A DNA stretch of 64,000 nucleotides from Bin87 sp965219925 (lineage in GTDB: Bacteria > Chloroflexota > Dehalococcoidia > Lucifugimonadales > UBA3495). A model generated the notes under the pieces. The model did no database searches. It saw nothing but the letters and a program-made list of their open reading frames with translations, and was not told where the DNA came from. The position numbers and the translations under genes are program-made. Location of the stretch: assembly GCA_965219925.1 (NCBI GenBank), contig OZ244795.1:682001-746000 (forward strand), given 5' to 3'. Within the stretch, counting starts at the first letter, position 1. Each line of letters begins with the position of its first letter. Positions 34,604-43,659 of the stretch are shown in pieces.

Positions 34604-36379
34604 TTATTCCAGATAATCGCGCAGCTTCTTGGAGCGCGATGGATGCCGCAATTTGCGAATGGCCTTGGCCTCGATCTGGCGGATCCTTTCCCGTGTAACG
34701 CCGAATTCTCTACCGACCTCTTCCAGCGTACGGGTACGGCCGTCTTCCAGGCCGAAGCGCAGCTTCAGCACGCGGCTTTCCCGATCAGTCAGCGAGTTCA
34801 GCACTTCCTGAACCTGTTCACGCAGCAGTTGGGCTGATGCGGCATCGGCCGGCGCCAGGGTAGTTCGGTCTTCGATAAAGTCACCCAGGAATGAATCTTC
34901 TTCTTCACCGATGGGAGTCTCCAGCGAAACCGGCTCTTGAGATATCTTCTGAATCTCTTCCACCTTTTCAGGTGTCATCTCCATGGCTTCGGCCAACTCT
35001 TCGGTGGTGGGTTCACGCCCCTTTTCCTGGAGAAGACGCCGGTGGTGGCGCATCAGCTTGTTGATGGTCTCCACCATGTGAACCGGTATGCGTATCGTGC
35101 GCGCCTGATCCGCAATCGCCCGTGTAATCGCCTGGCGAATCCACCAGGTGGCATAGGTGCTGAATTTGTAACCCTTGCGGTAGTCGAACTTTTCCACCGC
35201 GCGGATCAAGCCGATATTGCCTTCCTGGATCATGTCCAGCAACGCCATTCCGCGGCCGATGTACTTCTTGGCCACGCTGACCACCAGCCGCAAATTCGCT
35301 TCGGTAAGGTGGGTTTGAGCGCGCTCCCCGTTCCTCTTGATTCGATCGAAATGCAGCGCCGCGTTGAAATTCTCCATCTCCACCAGGTCGCTCAACCCCG
35401 GGTCCCGAAGCAACTGGCTCAGCAGCAGCAACGAGCACTGGTCATCCTGAGCGTACAGCGGCGGCACATCTACACACTGCTCCGGGGCATAACAGCCCCC
35501 CACGCCCTCGGGGTGAAGTTCGGCCCACACCGGCACGTACGCGGTAACCGCATCGGCCACCCGCGGCGGCAGCACCCAGGTGTCCAAGGACAACTGGACC
35601 ACGCGCTGATACGCAACGTCTTCCGCAATGTCCACGTCGCGGGCAATTTGCTGCACCATTGCCGGGGATACCTCGGCGTCAATCGCCTTCCGCAATGGGG
35701 GATTTTCCTGCACTTCCCGAAGCGACATGTTGGGTTCAAGATCCAGGTATCGGGAGATCGAACGCACCAGGGCAGCAGCGTTTGCGATTCGGGCCAGCAA
35801 CACCATGGCGGCTTCCCACTCCATGCTTTCGGCAGGAACTTCGTCTCCCAGCGCCACGTAGCTAACGGCTGGATCATCGGCCGGCTGCTCTGCCAGTTCC
35901 TTCTCCAGCTTGTTCAGGTGGTTGAGTCCTTCCAATTGCCGCGCCAGCCGACGTTCATCAGCCGACGTCAGCAAATCAACCCGGCCGATCTCCCGCAGGT
36001 ACATCCGCACCGGGTCGTCCAGCGCATCGGTGCCCTCGTTGGTATCCACGTCGGCCCAGTCGCGTTCCTCCCGCTGGATGTCCCGCGCCGACGGGCCGTC
36101 AAGATCCGGCAACACCGTGCGAGCTGCCGCAACCCGACGAATCTGCCATTCGTCATCCGCCGCGTCCAGGTCGTCCACCGCCACGGCAGTCACCACCACC
36201 TCGCCCTCCGCGGTGTCGTCGTCGTCAACCGGGTCTTCGTCATCGTCCACGGCTATGGCCGTGCGAGGCGCTTTGTAGACCTCTTCGTCATCGTCGGCTA
36301 TGACAACGGATTCGTTCCCTTCGTATTCCCCATTCTCGTCATCAACGATCACGGCGCGGCGACTGTTAATTATGGTCAT
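34604..36379 (-). CDS. rpoD: RNA polymerase primary sigma factor
   Basis: The housekeeping sigma-70. Start ATG 36379 (GGGAG 8 bases before) gives 591 aa. An extremely acidic N-terminal part (residues 1-75) is followed by region 1.2 (ALDDPVRMYLREIGRVDLLT), region 2 (LDMIQEGNIGLIRAVEKFDY, KGYKFSTYATWWIRQAITRA), region 3 and region 4 with the helix-turn-helix (LEEVGREFGVTRERIRQIEA). It lies downstream of dnaG on the same strand with a 90-base gap, the macromolecular-synthesis arrangement without rpsU. Confidence 0.97.
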   Translation of the reverse strand: MTIINSRRAVIVDDENGEYEGNESVVIADDDEEVYKAPRTAIAVDDDEDPVDDDDTAEGEVVVTAVAVDDLDAADDEWQIRRVAAARTVLPDLDGPSARDIQREERDWADVDTNEGTDALDDPVRMYLREIGRVDLLTSADERRLARQLEGLNHLNKLEKELAEQPADDPAVSYVALGDEVPAESMEWEAAMVLLARIANAAALVRSISRYLDLEPNMSLREVQENPPLRKAIDAEVSPAMVQQIARDVDIAEDVAYQRVVQLSLDTWVLPPRVADAVTAYVPVWAELHPEGVGGCYAPEQCVDVPPLYAQDDQCSLLLLSQLLRDPGLSDLVEMENFNAALHFDRIKRNGERAQTHLTEANLRLVVSVAKKYIGRGMALLDMIQEGNIGLIRAVEKFDYRKGYKFSTYATWWIRQAITRAIADQARTIRIPVHMVETINKLMRHHRRLLQEKGREPTTEELAEAMEMTPEKVEEIQKISQEPVSLETPIGEEEDSFLGDFIEDRTTLAPADAASAQLLREQVQEVLNSLTDRESRVLKLRFGLEDGRTRTLEEVGREFGVTRERIRQIEAKAIRKLRHPSRSKKLRDYLE

Positions 36380-36468
36380 ATTTTTCTCCCGGTTTTGGTT
36401 GTGGCCAAACTGTGGGCGCTTGCTGGTTTCGGTCGTATCAATGTGAGCCGGCAGGGCCCGTCCGCCGG

Positions 36469-38310
36469 CTAGGCAACGCCGGCCAATTCCTGGTTGATTT
36501 CGCGAACCCGCTCTTTTCCGGCTTGCACCTGCCTGGCGGCGGGCGACTCCCAATCCGCTTCATCCTGAAGCACTGTCAGCAGCTGGGAGATTTCTTTATT
36601 CAGGAATTCCTTCTCGATTCCAAGTCTAATCTGTTTCCAGGCCTGCTCTAGTCTGGACGCGCTCGACAGCATCAATTCCCGTGCGCGCAATAGATTCAGA
36701 TGAGATTCGAGTTCAGGCGCAACCAGGATCTCTGCCTTCTCCCCGCCATCGGAACCATTCTCACCCCCGGATTGCGCCCCCAGGATACTGCGATAGATTT
36801 CCCGGTGCTCTGAGCGCTCGAACCAGTCGGCGGACACTGCAACGGCAGCATCCGGTCCCAGTTCGTCCCAGTGCTGCAGCAGCATTGCCAGGCAGTATTC
36901 CTCGGCTGCGTCCTCCGAGCGACTCGGAGCCGGCGTTGCCGCGTCCGCCGTAGCCGGCGGCGTTTCGCCACCTGCCCGGCGACCCGAACTCCGGCCCACC
37001 GTCCTCATGGCCGACCGCAAGGTCTCGCTGTTAACCAGCAGGCGCACCGACAATTCATCCAGGTAAAGGTCCCGGCGAATCGCATCCGGCACCTGCGCCA
37101 CAAAGCGAAGCATGGCTTGAGCCACCCACGTCTTGTCGTCGGCATTGTTCAGGTCGGCCCGTGCCGACAACGAAGCCAACAGGTACTCGAACAACGGGGA
37201 CGCCCCGGCCACGAACGCCGGCCATTCCTGCGGCGCAGCGCGTATGAAGTCATCCGGATCCTGACCCGACGGCAGCTCCGCCACCAGCATTTCCATAGCC
37301 TCTGATCGCTGCAATACCGAAACCCCTCCGGCCTGCGATGCCCGAGCGTTGCGTTGCTGGAACACCCCCCACGACGATTCCAGGCTGCGCAGAGTTGCAT
37401 TGCGGCCCGCCGGATCGCCGTCCAGCGCCATCGTAACGTGGGTCGTGAGCCGGCGCACCAGCGCCACCTGCTGCTCAGTGACGGCAGTGCCCATCGATGC
37501 GACCACGTTGTCGAACCCATGCTGGTGCGCCATGATGGCGTCCATATACCCTTCAACGACCACCACGCCATTCTGTCGCACCGGCTCCTTGGCCAGGTGC
37601 ATGGCGTAGAGAATCCTTGACTTGTCGAACACCGGCGTGCGCGGCGTGTTCAGGTACTTGGGCACCGCATCCGCGTTGAGGGCGCGGCTGCCGAAACCGG
37701 CCACCCGACCCGACCAGTCGCGTATGGGGATAATCAATCGACCCCGGAAAAAATCGGAGTATCGGCCATCATCCGCTTCCCGGGCCAACCCGGCCTGGGC
37801 AACCAGCTCCCTGGTGTGGCCGGCTTCGGTCAGGTGCGCCAGCAGCCGATTGTCCCGAGGCGGGCTGTACCCCAATTCAAACATCTGGATCGTCTGATCG
37901 TTGAGGCCGCGGTCAGCCAGATAATCCCTGACGAATTTGCCCTCCGGTTCATCCAGCAATCGCTGGAAATATCGCCGGGCGGCGTCGTTGATCTGATACA
38001 GCTGATCGCCCACCCCGCTGGTGTTCCGGTCCTCTATAACCACTCCCACCCGGGCGCCCAGACGGCGCAGCGCTTCCCGAAAATCCAGCCGTTCCGCCTT
38101 CATCACGAACGACAGCGCATCCCCACCCTCGGCGCAGGCGCCGAAGCAGCGCCAGGATTGACGGTCGGCAAACACGTAGAAAGACGGCGTCCTCTCCTGA
38201 TGGAACGGGCAGTTGGCCTTGTAGGAATTTCCAGACCGTTGCAAGTTCACATACGAGGCGACCAACTCTACGATATCTACCCGGCTTTTTATGTCATCTA
38301 TTTGCGTCAT
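36469..38310 (-). CDS. dnaG: DNA primase
   Basis: DnaG makes RNA primers at the fork. The 613-aa product has the N-terminal zinc finger CPFHQERTPSF...RCFGACAEGGD, in which the second pair is C-x3-C (CFGAC) instead of C-x2-C. It also has the core motif RFRGRLIIPIRDWSGRVAGFG-like FFRGRLIIPIRDWSGRVAGF, the Toprim acidic sites VVVEGYMDAIMAHQ and TMALDGDPAGRNA, and a C-terminal helicase-binding domain. It is the first gene of dnaG-rpoD. The promoter region upstream contains TATTATACC. Confidence 0.95.
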   Translation of the reverse strand: MTQIDDIKSRVDIVELVASYVNLQRSGNSYKANCPFHQERTPSFYVFADRQSWRCFGACAEGGDALSFVMKAERLDFREALRRLGARVGVVIEDRNTSGVGDQLYQINDAARRYFQRLLDEPEGKFVRDYLADRGLNDQTIQMFELGYSPPRDNRLLAHLTEAGHTRELVAQAGLAREADDGRYSDFFRGRLIIPIRDWSGRVAGFGSRALNADAVPKYLNTPRTPVFDKSRILYAMHLAKEPVRQNGVVVVEGYMDAIMAHQHGFDNVVASMGTAVTEQQVALVRRLTTHVTMALDGDPAGRNATLRSLESSWGVFQQRNARASQAGGVSVLQRSEAMEMLVAELPSGQDPDDFIRAAPQEWPAFVAGASPLFEYLLASLSARADLNNADDKTWVAQAMLRFVAQVPDAIRRDLYLDELSVRLLVNSETLRSAMRTVGRSSGRRAGGETPPATADAATPAPSRSEDAAEEYCLAMLLQHWDELGPDAAVAVSADWFERSEHREIYRSILGAQSGGENGSDGGEKAEILVAPELESHLNLLRARELMLSSASRLEQAWKQIRLGIEKEFLNKEISQLLTVLQDEADWESPAARQVQAGKERVREINQELAGVA

Positions 38311-38380
38311 TTCAGTTAAATGCTGATTTTGGGACAGAATAGGTCAAAGGATATTATACCACGCCAACACCGCGCGACTC

Positions 38381-38541
38381 CTCACGCGTACTCGCTTTAA
38401 TCTGTCATTGTGAGGAGCACAGCGACGTGGCAATCTCGATGAGGCTGAACACACGTCGACGAACCGCCGTTGCTACGGCGACGAGATTGCCAACCCCCGC
38501 ATCGAGTACGGGGGCGCAATGACAAAGTGGGTACGCGTGAG
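38381..38541. repeat. Dispersed palindromic repeat copy D (GTACGCGTGAG-ended type)
   Basis: The unit starts CTCACGCGTACTCGCTTTAA, then TCTGTCATTGTGAGGAGCAC. It passes a long palindrome (GTGGCAATCTCGATG ... GCGACGAGATTGCC, CATCGAGTACGGGG) and ends CGCAATGACAAAGTGGG then GTACGCGTGAG, the inverse of the left end. It fills the gap between dnaG and the Ig-like gene. Confidence 0.9.
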
Positions 38542-38579
38542 CGGGCGACTCTATTGGCGCACGCCACCGGGTTCCCCGA

Positions 38580-39422
38580 TCACCGCGTGTAGGTGACGGT
38601 TATGGCGTCCTCAACGGTGTCGCCGTCCTGACTCGCCATGACCCTGATTTCATTGCGCCCTGGCTGAAGGAGAATATTCGTTTGCCAGCTGCCATTGTCG
38701 TCCACTGCCGCCACCACTTTATTAAGTACGACCAATGCGCCCGGCGAGGATTTACCCGATACCTCCAGCACCGATCCGGTTACCACCGCGCCATCTGCCG
38801 GCTCCATGATGCTGACCGTCAACTCCAGCGGCGTGGGATCATATTCCACCGGTAAGGACCGGCGCACTTCCTGGTTTGAAGACCCATGCACGCTGACGAT
38901 TTCGATCACGTTGAACCCCAGGCTCAATGGCACCGCCCGGGTAAATGCGCCGTTTGAATCCGCCGGCAGCCGATCCACGCGATCCGGTTGGCTGCTGCTG
39001 GTGTAGGTAATCAGAATAACCGACCCGGGCAGCGTAACACCCTGGACTTCCACCCTCGGCAGGCCGCGCACCACTTCAAACGGCCGGGGACTTCGCACTT
39101 CCAGAAACAGCATCGGCGCGGGTGTGGGCGACGGCGTCGGTGTGGGCCTGGGCGTCGGCGTGGGAGTCGGCCGGGCCGTGGGCGGCGGCGGTGTGTTCGT
39201 CGGCGACGCGGTGGGCGGCGGCGGCGTGGCGGTGGGTGGAGGCGTCAATGTTGCCGGCAGCGCGGTGAGTGTCGCCACGAAGTCAACCGGCGGCGTGGCT
39301 GTCGGCGACATACGGGATGCCGGCGCGATGTCGGGCGTGGTCGGCAATCCCAGCGCCCACACCGCCACAAACGCAGCGGCCAGCAGACCAACCAGAAGCC
39401 CGACTACAATTTCCTGTCTCAA
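38580..39422 (-). CDS. Secreted or anchored Ig-like protein with Pro/Thr linker
   Basis: The 280-aa product has an N-terminal hydrophobic segment (residues 5-25, VVGLLVGLLAAAFVAVWALG), then a 65-residue low-complexity linker made of TPPP/TPTPTP units. Two Ig-like beta domains of the glucodextranase-B type follow (LEVRSPRPFEVVRGLPRVEV; LTVSIMEPADGAVVTGSVLE, each closing with an N/G-x-FxxxVPLxxGxNxIxI-like strand). It is probably a cell-surface protein on a stalk. It follows the histidine kinase gene by 45 bases, so it may be a target or partner of that system. Confidence 0.85.
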   Translation of the reverse strand: MRQEIVVGLLVGLLAAAFVAVWALGLPTTPDIAPASRMSPTATPPVDFVATLTALPATLTPPPTATPPPPTASPTNTPPPPTARPTPTPTPRPTPTPSPTPAPMLFLEVRSPRPFEVVRGLPRVEVQGVTLPGSVILITYTSSSQPDRVDRLPADSNGAFTRAVPLSLGFNVIEIVSVHGSSNQEVRRSLPVEYDPTPLELTVSIMEPADGAVVTGSVLEVSGKSSPGALVVLNKVVAAVDDNGSWQTNILLQPGRNEIRVMASQDGDTVEDAITVTYTR

Positions 39423-39467
39423 TGCGTCAGTCGCCAGCGCGATCCCGGGAACGGCGCAGCCGGGAAC

Positions 39468-40451
39468 CTAGGCATCGGTAGCGCCCACGGGGAGGGTCAA
39501 CGTAAACGTTGTGTGCCGGTTTTCCGCCGACGCCACAACCGATTCAACCGTCAGGTCGCCTCCGTAACGTCTGGCCAGCGTTCGGCTGATGTACAGACCC
39601 AGTCCCGACGAAGTCTTCTCTTCGCTGCGACCCATCTCCGGCGTCCAGCCACGGGTGAAAACGTGGTTCCGGTAGTGCGCCGGAATCCCCGGGCCGTCAT
39701 CCGACACTCGCACCGCAAAATTGTCGGTATCGCGTACAACCGTGATCTCGATGTAGTCGCCGCCGTACCGCAGAGCGTTGTCCACCAGGTTCGCGATTAT
39801 ATGCTCCAGCGCCGATGCGTCGGAATACACCAGCCCGAATTCCTCCGGTTCCGACCACCAGACAATGTCCTTACCCTGTTCGCCTGCCTCACCCATGTAT
39901 CGCTCTACGATGCGACTGACCACTGCGGACGGCTCTACCGGATAGCGTTCCACCGGCGCGTCGGGCGTCGTCAGATTGATCATCACCTGCATGTTGCCCA
40001 TCATCAGCCGGAAGGATGGCGCCTGCTCCTCGATTTCGTCCAGCAGCTCGTGCACCACGATGGACACATCCTCACCGGTGGCCGCCAGCACGCCGCGCAC
40101 CTCCCGGCACTTGCCCAATATCCGGCGCATCGGCCGGCCCAGGTCATGCTGGAAGGTTTCAAACTGCTGCTCGGTAACCCGGCTCCAGTCTCCGGCGTCG
40201 CCGTACCCGTTCCCGTTGCGATGCCGCACACCGGCCACGGCGTAAAATCCCGCCGCCGCCGCCAGACCCAGGCCAACCACGCCCATACCGATATACATCA
40301 GCGGCTCGATCCGCCACGGTTCGGGGAACAACCGGGCCAGTGGCAAAAACATCGATGTCAGCATCAGCACAATGCCGCCCGCCGCCGCCGCCAGACCCAC
40401 AATCGCCGGCCACGGGTGGGCTGCGATCCGCCGCACCGTCAGAACCGCCAT
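39468..40451 (-). CDS. Sensor histidine kinase
   Basis: The 327-aa product has two membrane helices (15-40 and 50-74) with a very short outer loop, so it has no large sensor domain. The phosphoacceptor His102 is in ETFQHDLGRPMRRI. The ATPase domain has the N box HIIANLVDNALRYG, the G1 box SDDGPGIP, the F-like RGWTP region and the G2 box SSGLGLYIS. It lies 9 bases downstream of the response regulator gene. The stimulus is unknown; an intramembrane-sensing type is suggested by the topology. Confidence 0.93.
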   Translation of the reverse strand: MAVLTVRRIAAHPWPAIVGLAAAAGGIVLMLTSMFLPLARLFPEPWRIEPLMYIGMGVVGLGLAAAAGFYAVAGVRHRNGNGYGDAGDWSRVTEQQFETFQHDLGRPMRRILGKCREVRGVLAATGEDVSIVVHELLDEIEEQAPSFRLMMGNMQVMINLTTPDAPVERYPVEPSAVVSRIVERYMGEAGEQGKDIVWWSEPEEFGLVYSDASALEHIIANLVDNALRYGGDYIEITVVRDTDNFAVRVSDDGPGIPAHYRNHVFTRGWTPEMGRSEEKTSSGLGLYISRTLARRYGGDLTVESVVASAENRHTTFTLTLPVGATDA

Positions 40452-40460
40452 GCTGCCGTC

Positions 40461-41264
40461 CTATTCCCGAGGCGGCGACAACCGGTAACCCCGGTCGCGC
40501 ACGTTGACGATGAAATCGTTAGCCCCCAGCGATACCCCCAGCGCCCTCCCGATGGCAACCTTGATCTCGCGCACCCGCACCCGAAGCGACGCCCGCGTGT
40601 CGTCCCCTTCCAGATACCGCTCCAGCCGGTCGAAGGGCACCAGGTTGCCCGGACTGCGGTACCACGCCTGCGCCAGTTCCTTCAGGATGCGGAACCGTCG
40701 CCCGCTGATGTCGGACACCGGCGTCAACTGACCCCCGCCGTCCCTAACCAGCACCGCGTCCGCGTCGGTATCAATCACAATGCGATCACCGATGGCTATC
40801 GACCGCGGCTCCGCGCCCACCAGTCGCCGCACCCGCAGCGCCACCTCCTCCGGCGACGCCAGCTTGTCGATGAACTCCACCGGCGCGTTTACCTGCAGCG
40901 CACTGCGGGCCACCGTGTCCCGTTCCACGCCCTGGCTGTATTGGGTGAACATCAGCACCGGCAGCTGAGGATGCTGACCCACGATGCGCTTCAGAATGTC
41001 CAGGCCCTTGAACTGATCGTCCCGGTAATCTCCCAGGCGCACATCCAGGATTACCCCGTCGGGACGCCCTTCATCGATGGCATGCAACGCGGCCCACATC
41101 ATATCGTCGGCGGAACCGTGTTCCTCCTTGCTCACCACCTGCGTGCCCCAGCCCTCTTCTTCCAGGCGCCGGCAAACCGCCCGCACGATGGCGGACGTCG
41201 CCTCGTCGTCAACAATAAGGATGTTTCCCGAACGTGACGCCATGATATGGCCAAATTCTAGCAT
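40461..41264 (-). CDS. OmpR-family response regulator
   Basis: The start is ATG 41264 (AAGGG before it, MLEFGHIMASRSG) with ATG 41243 as an alternative; I prefer the longer form. The receiver domain has ILIVDDEATSA, the phospho-Asp in DGVILDVRLGD, LMFTQYSQ (T/S site) and FIDKLAS (Lys). After a linker, a winged-helix DNA-binding domain follows (RRFRILKELAQ, RVRVREIKVAIG, IVNVRDRGYRL). It pairs with the kinase just downstream. The receiver has an insertion around RDDQFKG between the beta-3 and alpha-3 elements. Confidence 0.92.
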   Translation of the reverse strand: MLEFGHIMASRSGNILIVDDEATSAIVRAVCRRLEEEGWGTQVVSKEEHGSADDMMWAALHAIDEGRPDGVILDVRLGDYRDDQFKGLDILKRIVGQHPQLPVLMFTQYSQGVERDTVARSALQVNAPVEFIDKLASPEEVALRVRRLVGAEPRSIAIGDRIVIDTDADAVLVRDGGGQLTPVSDISGRRFRILKELAQAWYRSPGNLVPFDRLERYLEGDDTRASLRVRVREIKVAIGRALGVSLGANDFIVNVRDRGYRLSPPRE

Positions 41265-41349
41265 AACGCCCTTCGACCCCACACCGAACAACCCGCACGG
41301 TGAGCGTACAAACAGCGTTGTTAATGGCGTGCAAAACGAGGGTAAGAAT

Positions 41350-41375
41350 GGGAGGCGAATCTGCATTCGCCTCCC
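41350..41375 (-). terminator. Hairpin terminator after rho
   Basis: GGGAGGCGAAT (41350-41360) and ATTCGCCTCCC (41365-41375) form a perfect 11-bp stem with a CTGC loop, 33 bases after the rho stop. The minus-strand tail ATTCTTACC is only moderately U-rich. It separates rho from the two-component genes. Confidence 0.65.
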
Positions 41376-41407
41376 AACATCAGGGCCGGTGAGAATGTAA
41401 CGCCGGG

Positions 41408-42850
41408 TCAGGCGTCCTTCGTCAGGTTGGTCAGAAACTCGGCGTTGGTGCGGGTACGGGCCAGCCGTTCCAGCACTCGCTTGGTGGCATCGCCGCTGTT
41501 GGCTTGGTCGCCGCTGGAGGCCAGCGTAACCATGCGCCTCAGCAGCCACACCTGCGCCATCGCCTCCGTGTCGTACAGCAATTCCTCGCGGCGGGTTCCG
41601 CTACGCACCACGTCGATAGCGGGGAAGTACCGCTGGTCGGCCAGCCGCCGGTCCAGGTGCAGCTCCATGTTGCCGGTACCCTTGAACTCTTCGTAAATAA
41701 CCTCGTCCATCCGGCTTCCGGTATCCAGCAGGCACGTCGCGATGATGGTGAGCGAGCCGCCTTCTTCCAGGTTGCGGGCCGCTCCGATGAACCGCTTGGC
41801 CGGGTACAACGCCGCCGGGTCAATACCGCCCGACAGCGTGCGCCCCGAGGTGGGCAGCGCCAGGTTGTAAGCCCGCGTCAGTCGCGTGATGCTGTCCAGC
41901 AGGATAACCACGTCGCGCCCGGTTTCCACCATGCGCTTGGCCCGCTCCACCGCCAGCTCGGCCACCCGGCATTGCTCTTCCACCGATTCGTCGAACGTGG
42001 ATGCAAAAACCTCACCGTGAACGGCGCGGCGCATCTCGGTAACCTCTTCGGGACGCTCACCGATCAACACCACCATCAACATCACATCGGGCCGGTTCTC
42101 CGTGATTGCCGCCGCAATCTGGCGCAGCACCGTCGTCTTGCCAGCCTTGGGCGGAGAAACCACCAACCCGCGTTGCCCCAATCCAATCGGCGCAAAAAGG
42201 TCGATCATTCGCGAGGACAGACCCCCGCTCTCGTGTTCCAGCACAATGTGGTCGTCGGGGAATATGGGCGTCAACGATTCGAAAATGCGCCGAGAGCCCG
42301 GTTTCTGCAGCTCGGGATCCAGCAGGTTGATGGTCGAAACGCGCGTTAGCCCGTAGCGCCGCTCCCCGTCTTTCGGCGGTCGCACAACGGCGGTTACCGT
42401 GTCGCCGGATTTCAGGTTGAATCGCCGAATCTGCGCCTGGCCCACAAACACGTCACCGGTTACCGGCGGGTATTGCAGGGAACGCAGCAGGCCGTGTCCC
42501 GCATCCATCACCTCCAGCACGCCGGATGCAACCAGCATGTTCCGCTGCGCCGCCGCCTGCCGCACCCTCTGGAACAGGGCATCGCGAGTAAGTTCATCCA
42601 GCGGAGCGTCGCCATTCAGGCCGACGGCGGGCGCCAGTTGAATCAAATCGTCAAACGACATGGCGGTCAGGTCGGCAATATCTACCTGGCGGTCGGGAAG
42701 GGGTACGGCCGCCTCGTTGGGATAACTGCGACCATCGAGATCGCCATCTTGGGTTGGTTCAGCGACGGCAACGGCGCCAGCTCCATCGTCAGCGTTTGCG
42801 GGACGACGGCGGCGGCGGGTAGCCGTAGATACAGGACGAGCGCGGACCAT
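41408..42850 (-). CDS. rho: Transcription termination factor Rho
   Basis: Rho is the hexameric RNA-dependent ATPase that ends transcription. ATG 42850 has GGAGG 7 bases before it and lies 2 bases after the tal stop, giving 480 aa. An Arg-rich, acidic N-terminal insert comes before the OB-type RNA-binding domain (GVLEVMDAGHGLLR, DVFVGQAQIRRFNLKSGDTV). The ATPase core has SPPKAGKTTVLRQ (P-loop), LIGERPEEVTEM, VVILLDSITRLTRAYN and SGGIDPAALYPAKRF. Cotranscribed with tal and probably with pyrG. Confidence 0.96.
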   Translation of the reverse strand: MVRARPVSTATRRRRRPANADDGAGAVAVAEPTQDGDLDGRSYPNEAAVPLPDRQVDIADLTAMSFDDLIQLAPAVGLNGDAPLDELTRDALFQRVRQAAAQRNMLVASGVLEVMDAGHGLLRSLQYPPVTGDVFVGQAQIRRFNLKSGDTVTAVVRPPKDGERRYGLTRVSTINLLDPELQKPGSRRIFESLTPIFPDDHIVLEHESGGLSSRMIDLFAPIGLGQRGLVVSPPKAGKTTVLRQIAAAITENRPDVMLMVVLIGERPEEVTEMRRAVHGEVFASTFDESVEEQCRVAELAVERAKRMVETGRDVVILLDSITRLTRAYNLALPTSGRTLSGGIDPAALYPAKRFIGAARNLEEGGSLTIIATCLLDTGSRMDEVIYEEFKGTGNMELHLDRRLADQRYFPAIDVVRSGTRREELLYDTEAMAQVWLLRRMVTLASSGDQANSGDATKRVLERLARTRTNAEFLTNLTKDA

Positions 42851-42852
42851 TG

Positions 42853-43512
42853 TCAGCCTCCGGATGCTTTTTGCCAGTCTTGCAGAAACTGCGACAAACC
42901 GGCGTCGGTCAACGGGTGCTTCATCATTTGCATCAGCACCCCATAAGGAACGGTGGAGATATCGGCGCCGATTTCGGCGGCCAGTTGGCAATGACGGGGC
43001 CCCCTGATGCTTGCTGCCATCACCATTGTTTCTATCGCCTGCTCTCGGTAAACGTCAACGATGTTGCCCACCAGTCCGATACCGTCGTGGCCAATATCGT
43101 CCAGCCGCCCCACGAACGGGCTCACCACCGTGCTGCCGGCGTTGGCGCCCAGCAGGGCCTGGTTCACCGAGAACACCAGCGTCTGGTTGATTTTTATGCC
43201 GTCGCGGGCCAGCGCGCTGATTGCCTTGAAACCCTCTTCGGTGCTGGGAATTTTCACCCAGGGATTGGGTATCCACTCGGCAATATCGCGGCCTTCGGCG
43301 ATCATTCCGGCCGCATCGGTGCTGACCACTTCCACCGAGATGGGGCCGTCGATGATGTCGGCGATCTCCTGAACCGCGGCGCGGTAGCCGGCCGAACCGC
43401 CGATGCCTTCTTTGGCCGCCAGCGATGGATTAGTGGTCACACCGCCAATCACTCCCAGCTCGGCGCCTCGCCGAATCTCTTCGATGTTGGCCGTATCGAG
43501 AAACAGCTTCAC
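42853..43512 (-). CDS. tal: Transaldolase (small, type 3B)
   Basis: This is a 219-aa single-domain transaldolase, or fructose-6-phosphate aldolase-like enzyme, of the pentose phosphate pathway. It starts with GTG 43512 (MKLFLDTANIEEIRRGAELG). It has VTTNPSLAAKEG, NPWVKIPSTEEGFKAI with the Schiff-base Lys, NQTLVFSVNQALLGANAGST, FVGRLDDIG and a PRHCQLAAEIGADI end. The stop is 2 bases before the rho start. Whether it acts as transaldolase or aldolase cannot be decided from the motifs alone. Confidence 0.95.
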   Translation of the reverse strand: MKLFLDTANIEEIRRGAELGVIGGVTTNPSLAAKEGIGGSAGYRAAVQEIADIIDGPISVEVVSTDAAGMIAEGRDIAEWIPNPWVKIPSTEEGFKAISALARDGIKINQTLVFSVNQALLGANAGSTVVSPFVGRLDDIGHDGIGLVGNIVDVYREQAIETMVMAASIRGPRHCQLAAEIGADISTVPYGVLMQMMKHPLTDAGLSQFLQDWQKASGG

Positions 43513-43659
43513 TGTTTCGTCCTCCTGCGGGCGATTTGTGCGGTGGCCGCGTCCGTTGCGACCGGCGATTGCACGAATGCCGCCTGTGTTGAGTGACCGT
43601 CGGGAATCAATGCCCCGGCCGGCCTTGTTGGTTCACGCCGCCACCGGCAAGCAGACCAA

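Noticed and set aside
38990..39470. Glycine/valine-rich plus-strand frame (GVGVGLGVG repeats)
   Set aside because: It is the antisense of the Thr/Pro linker of the Ig-like protein; the repeats come from that codon pattern.
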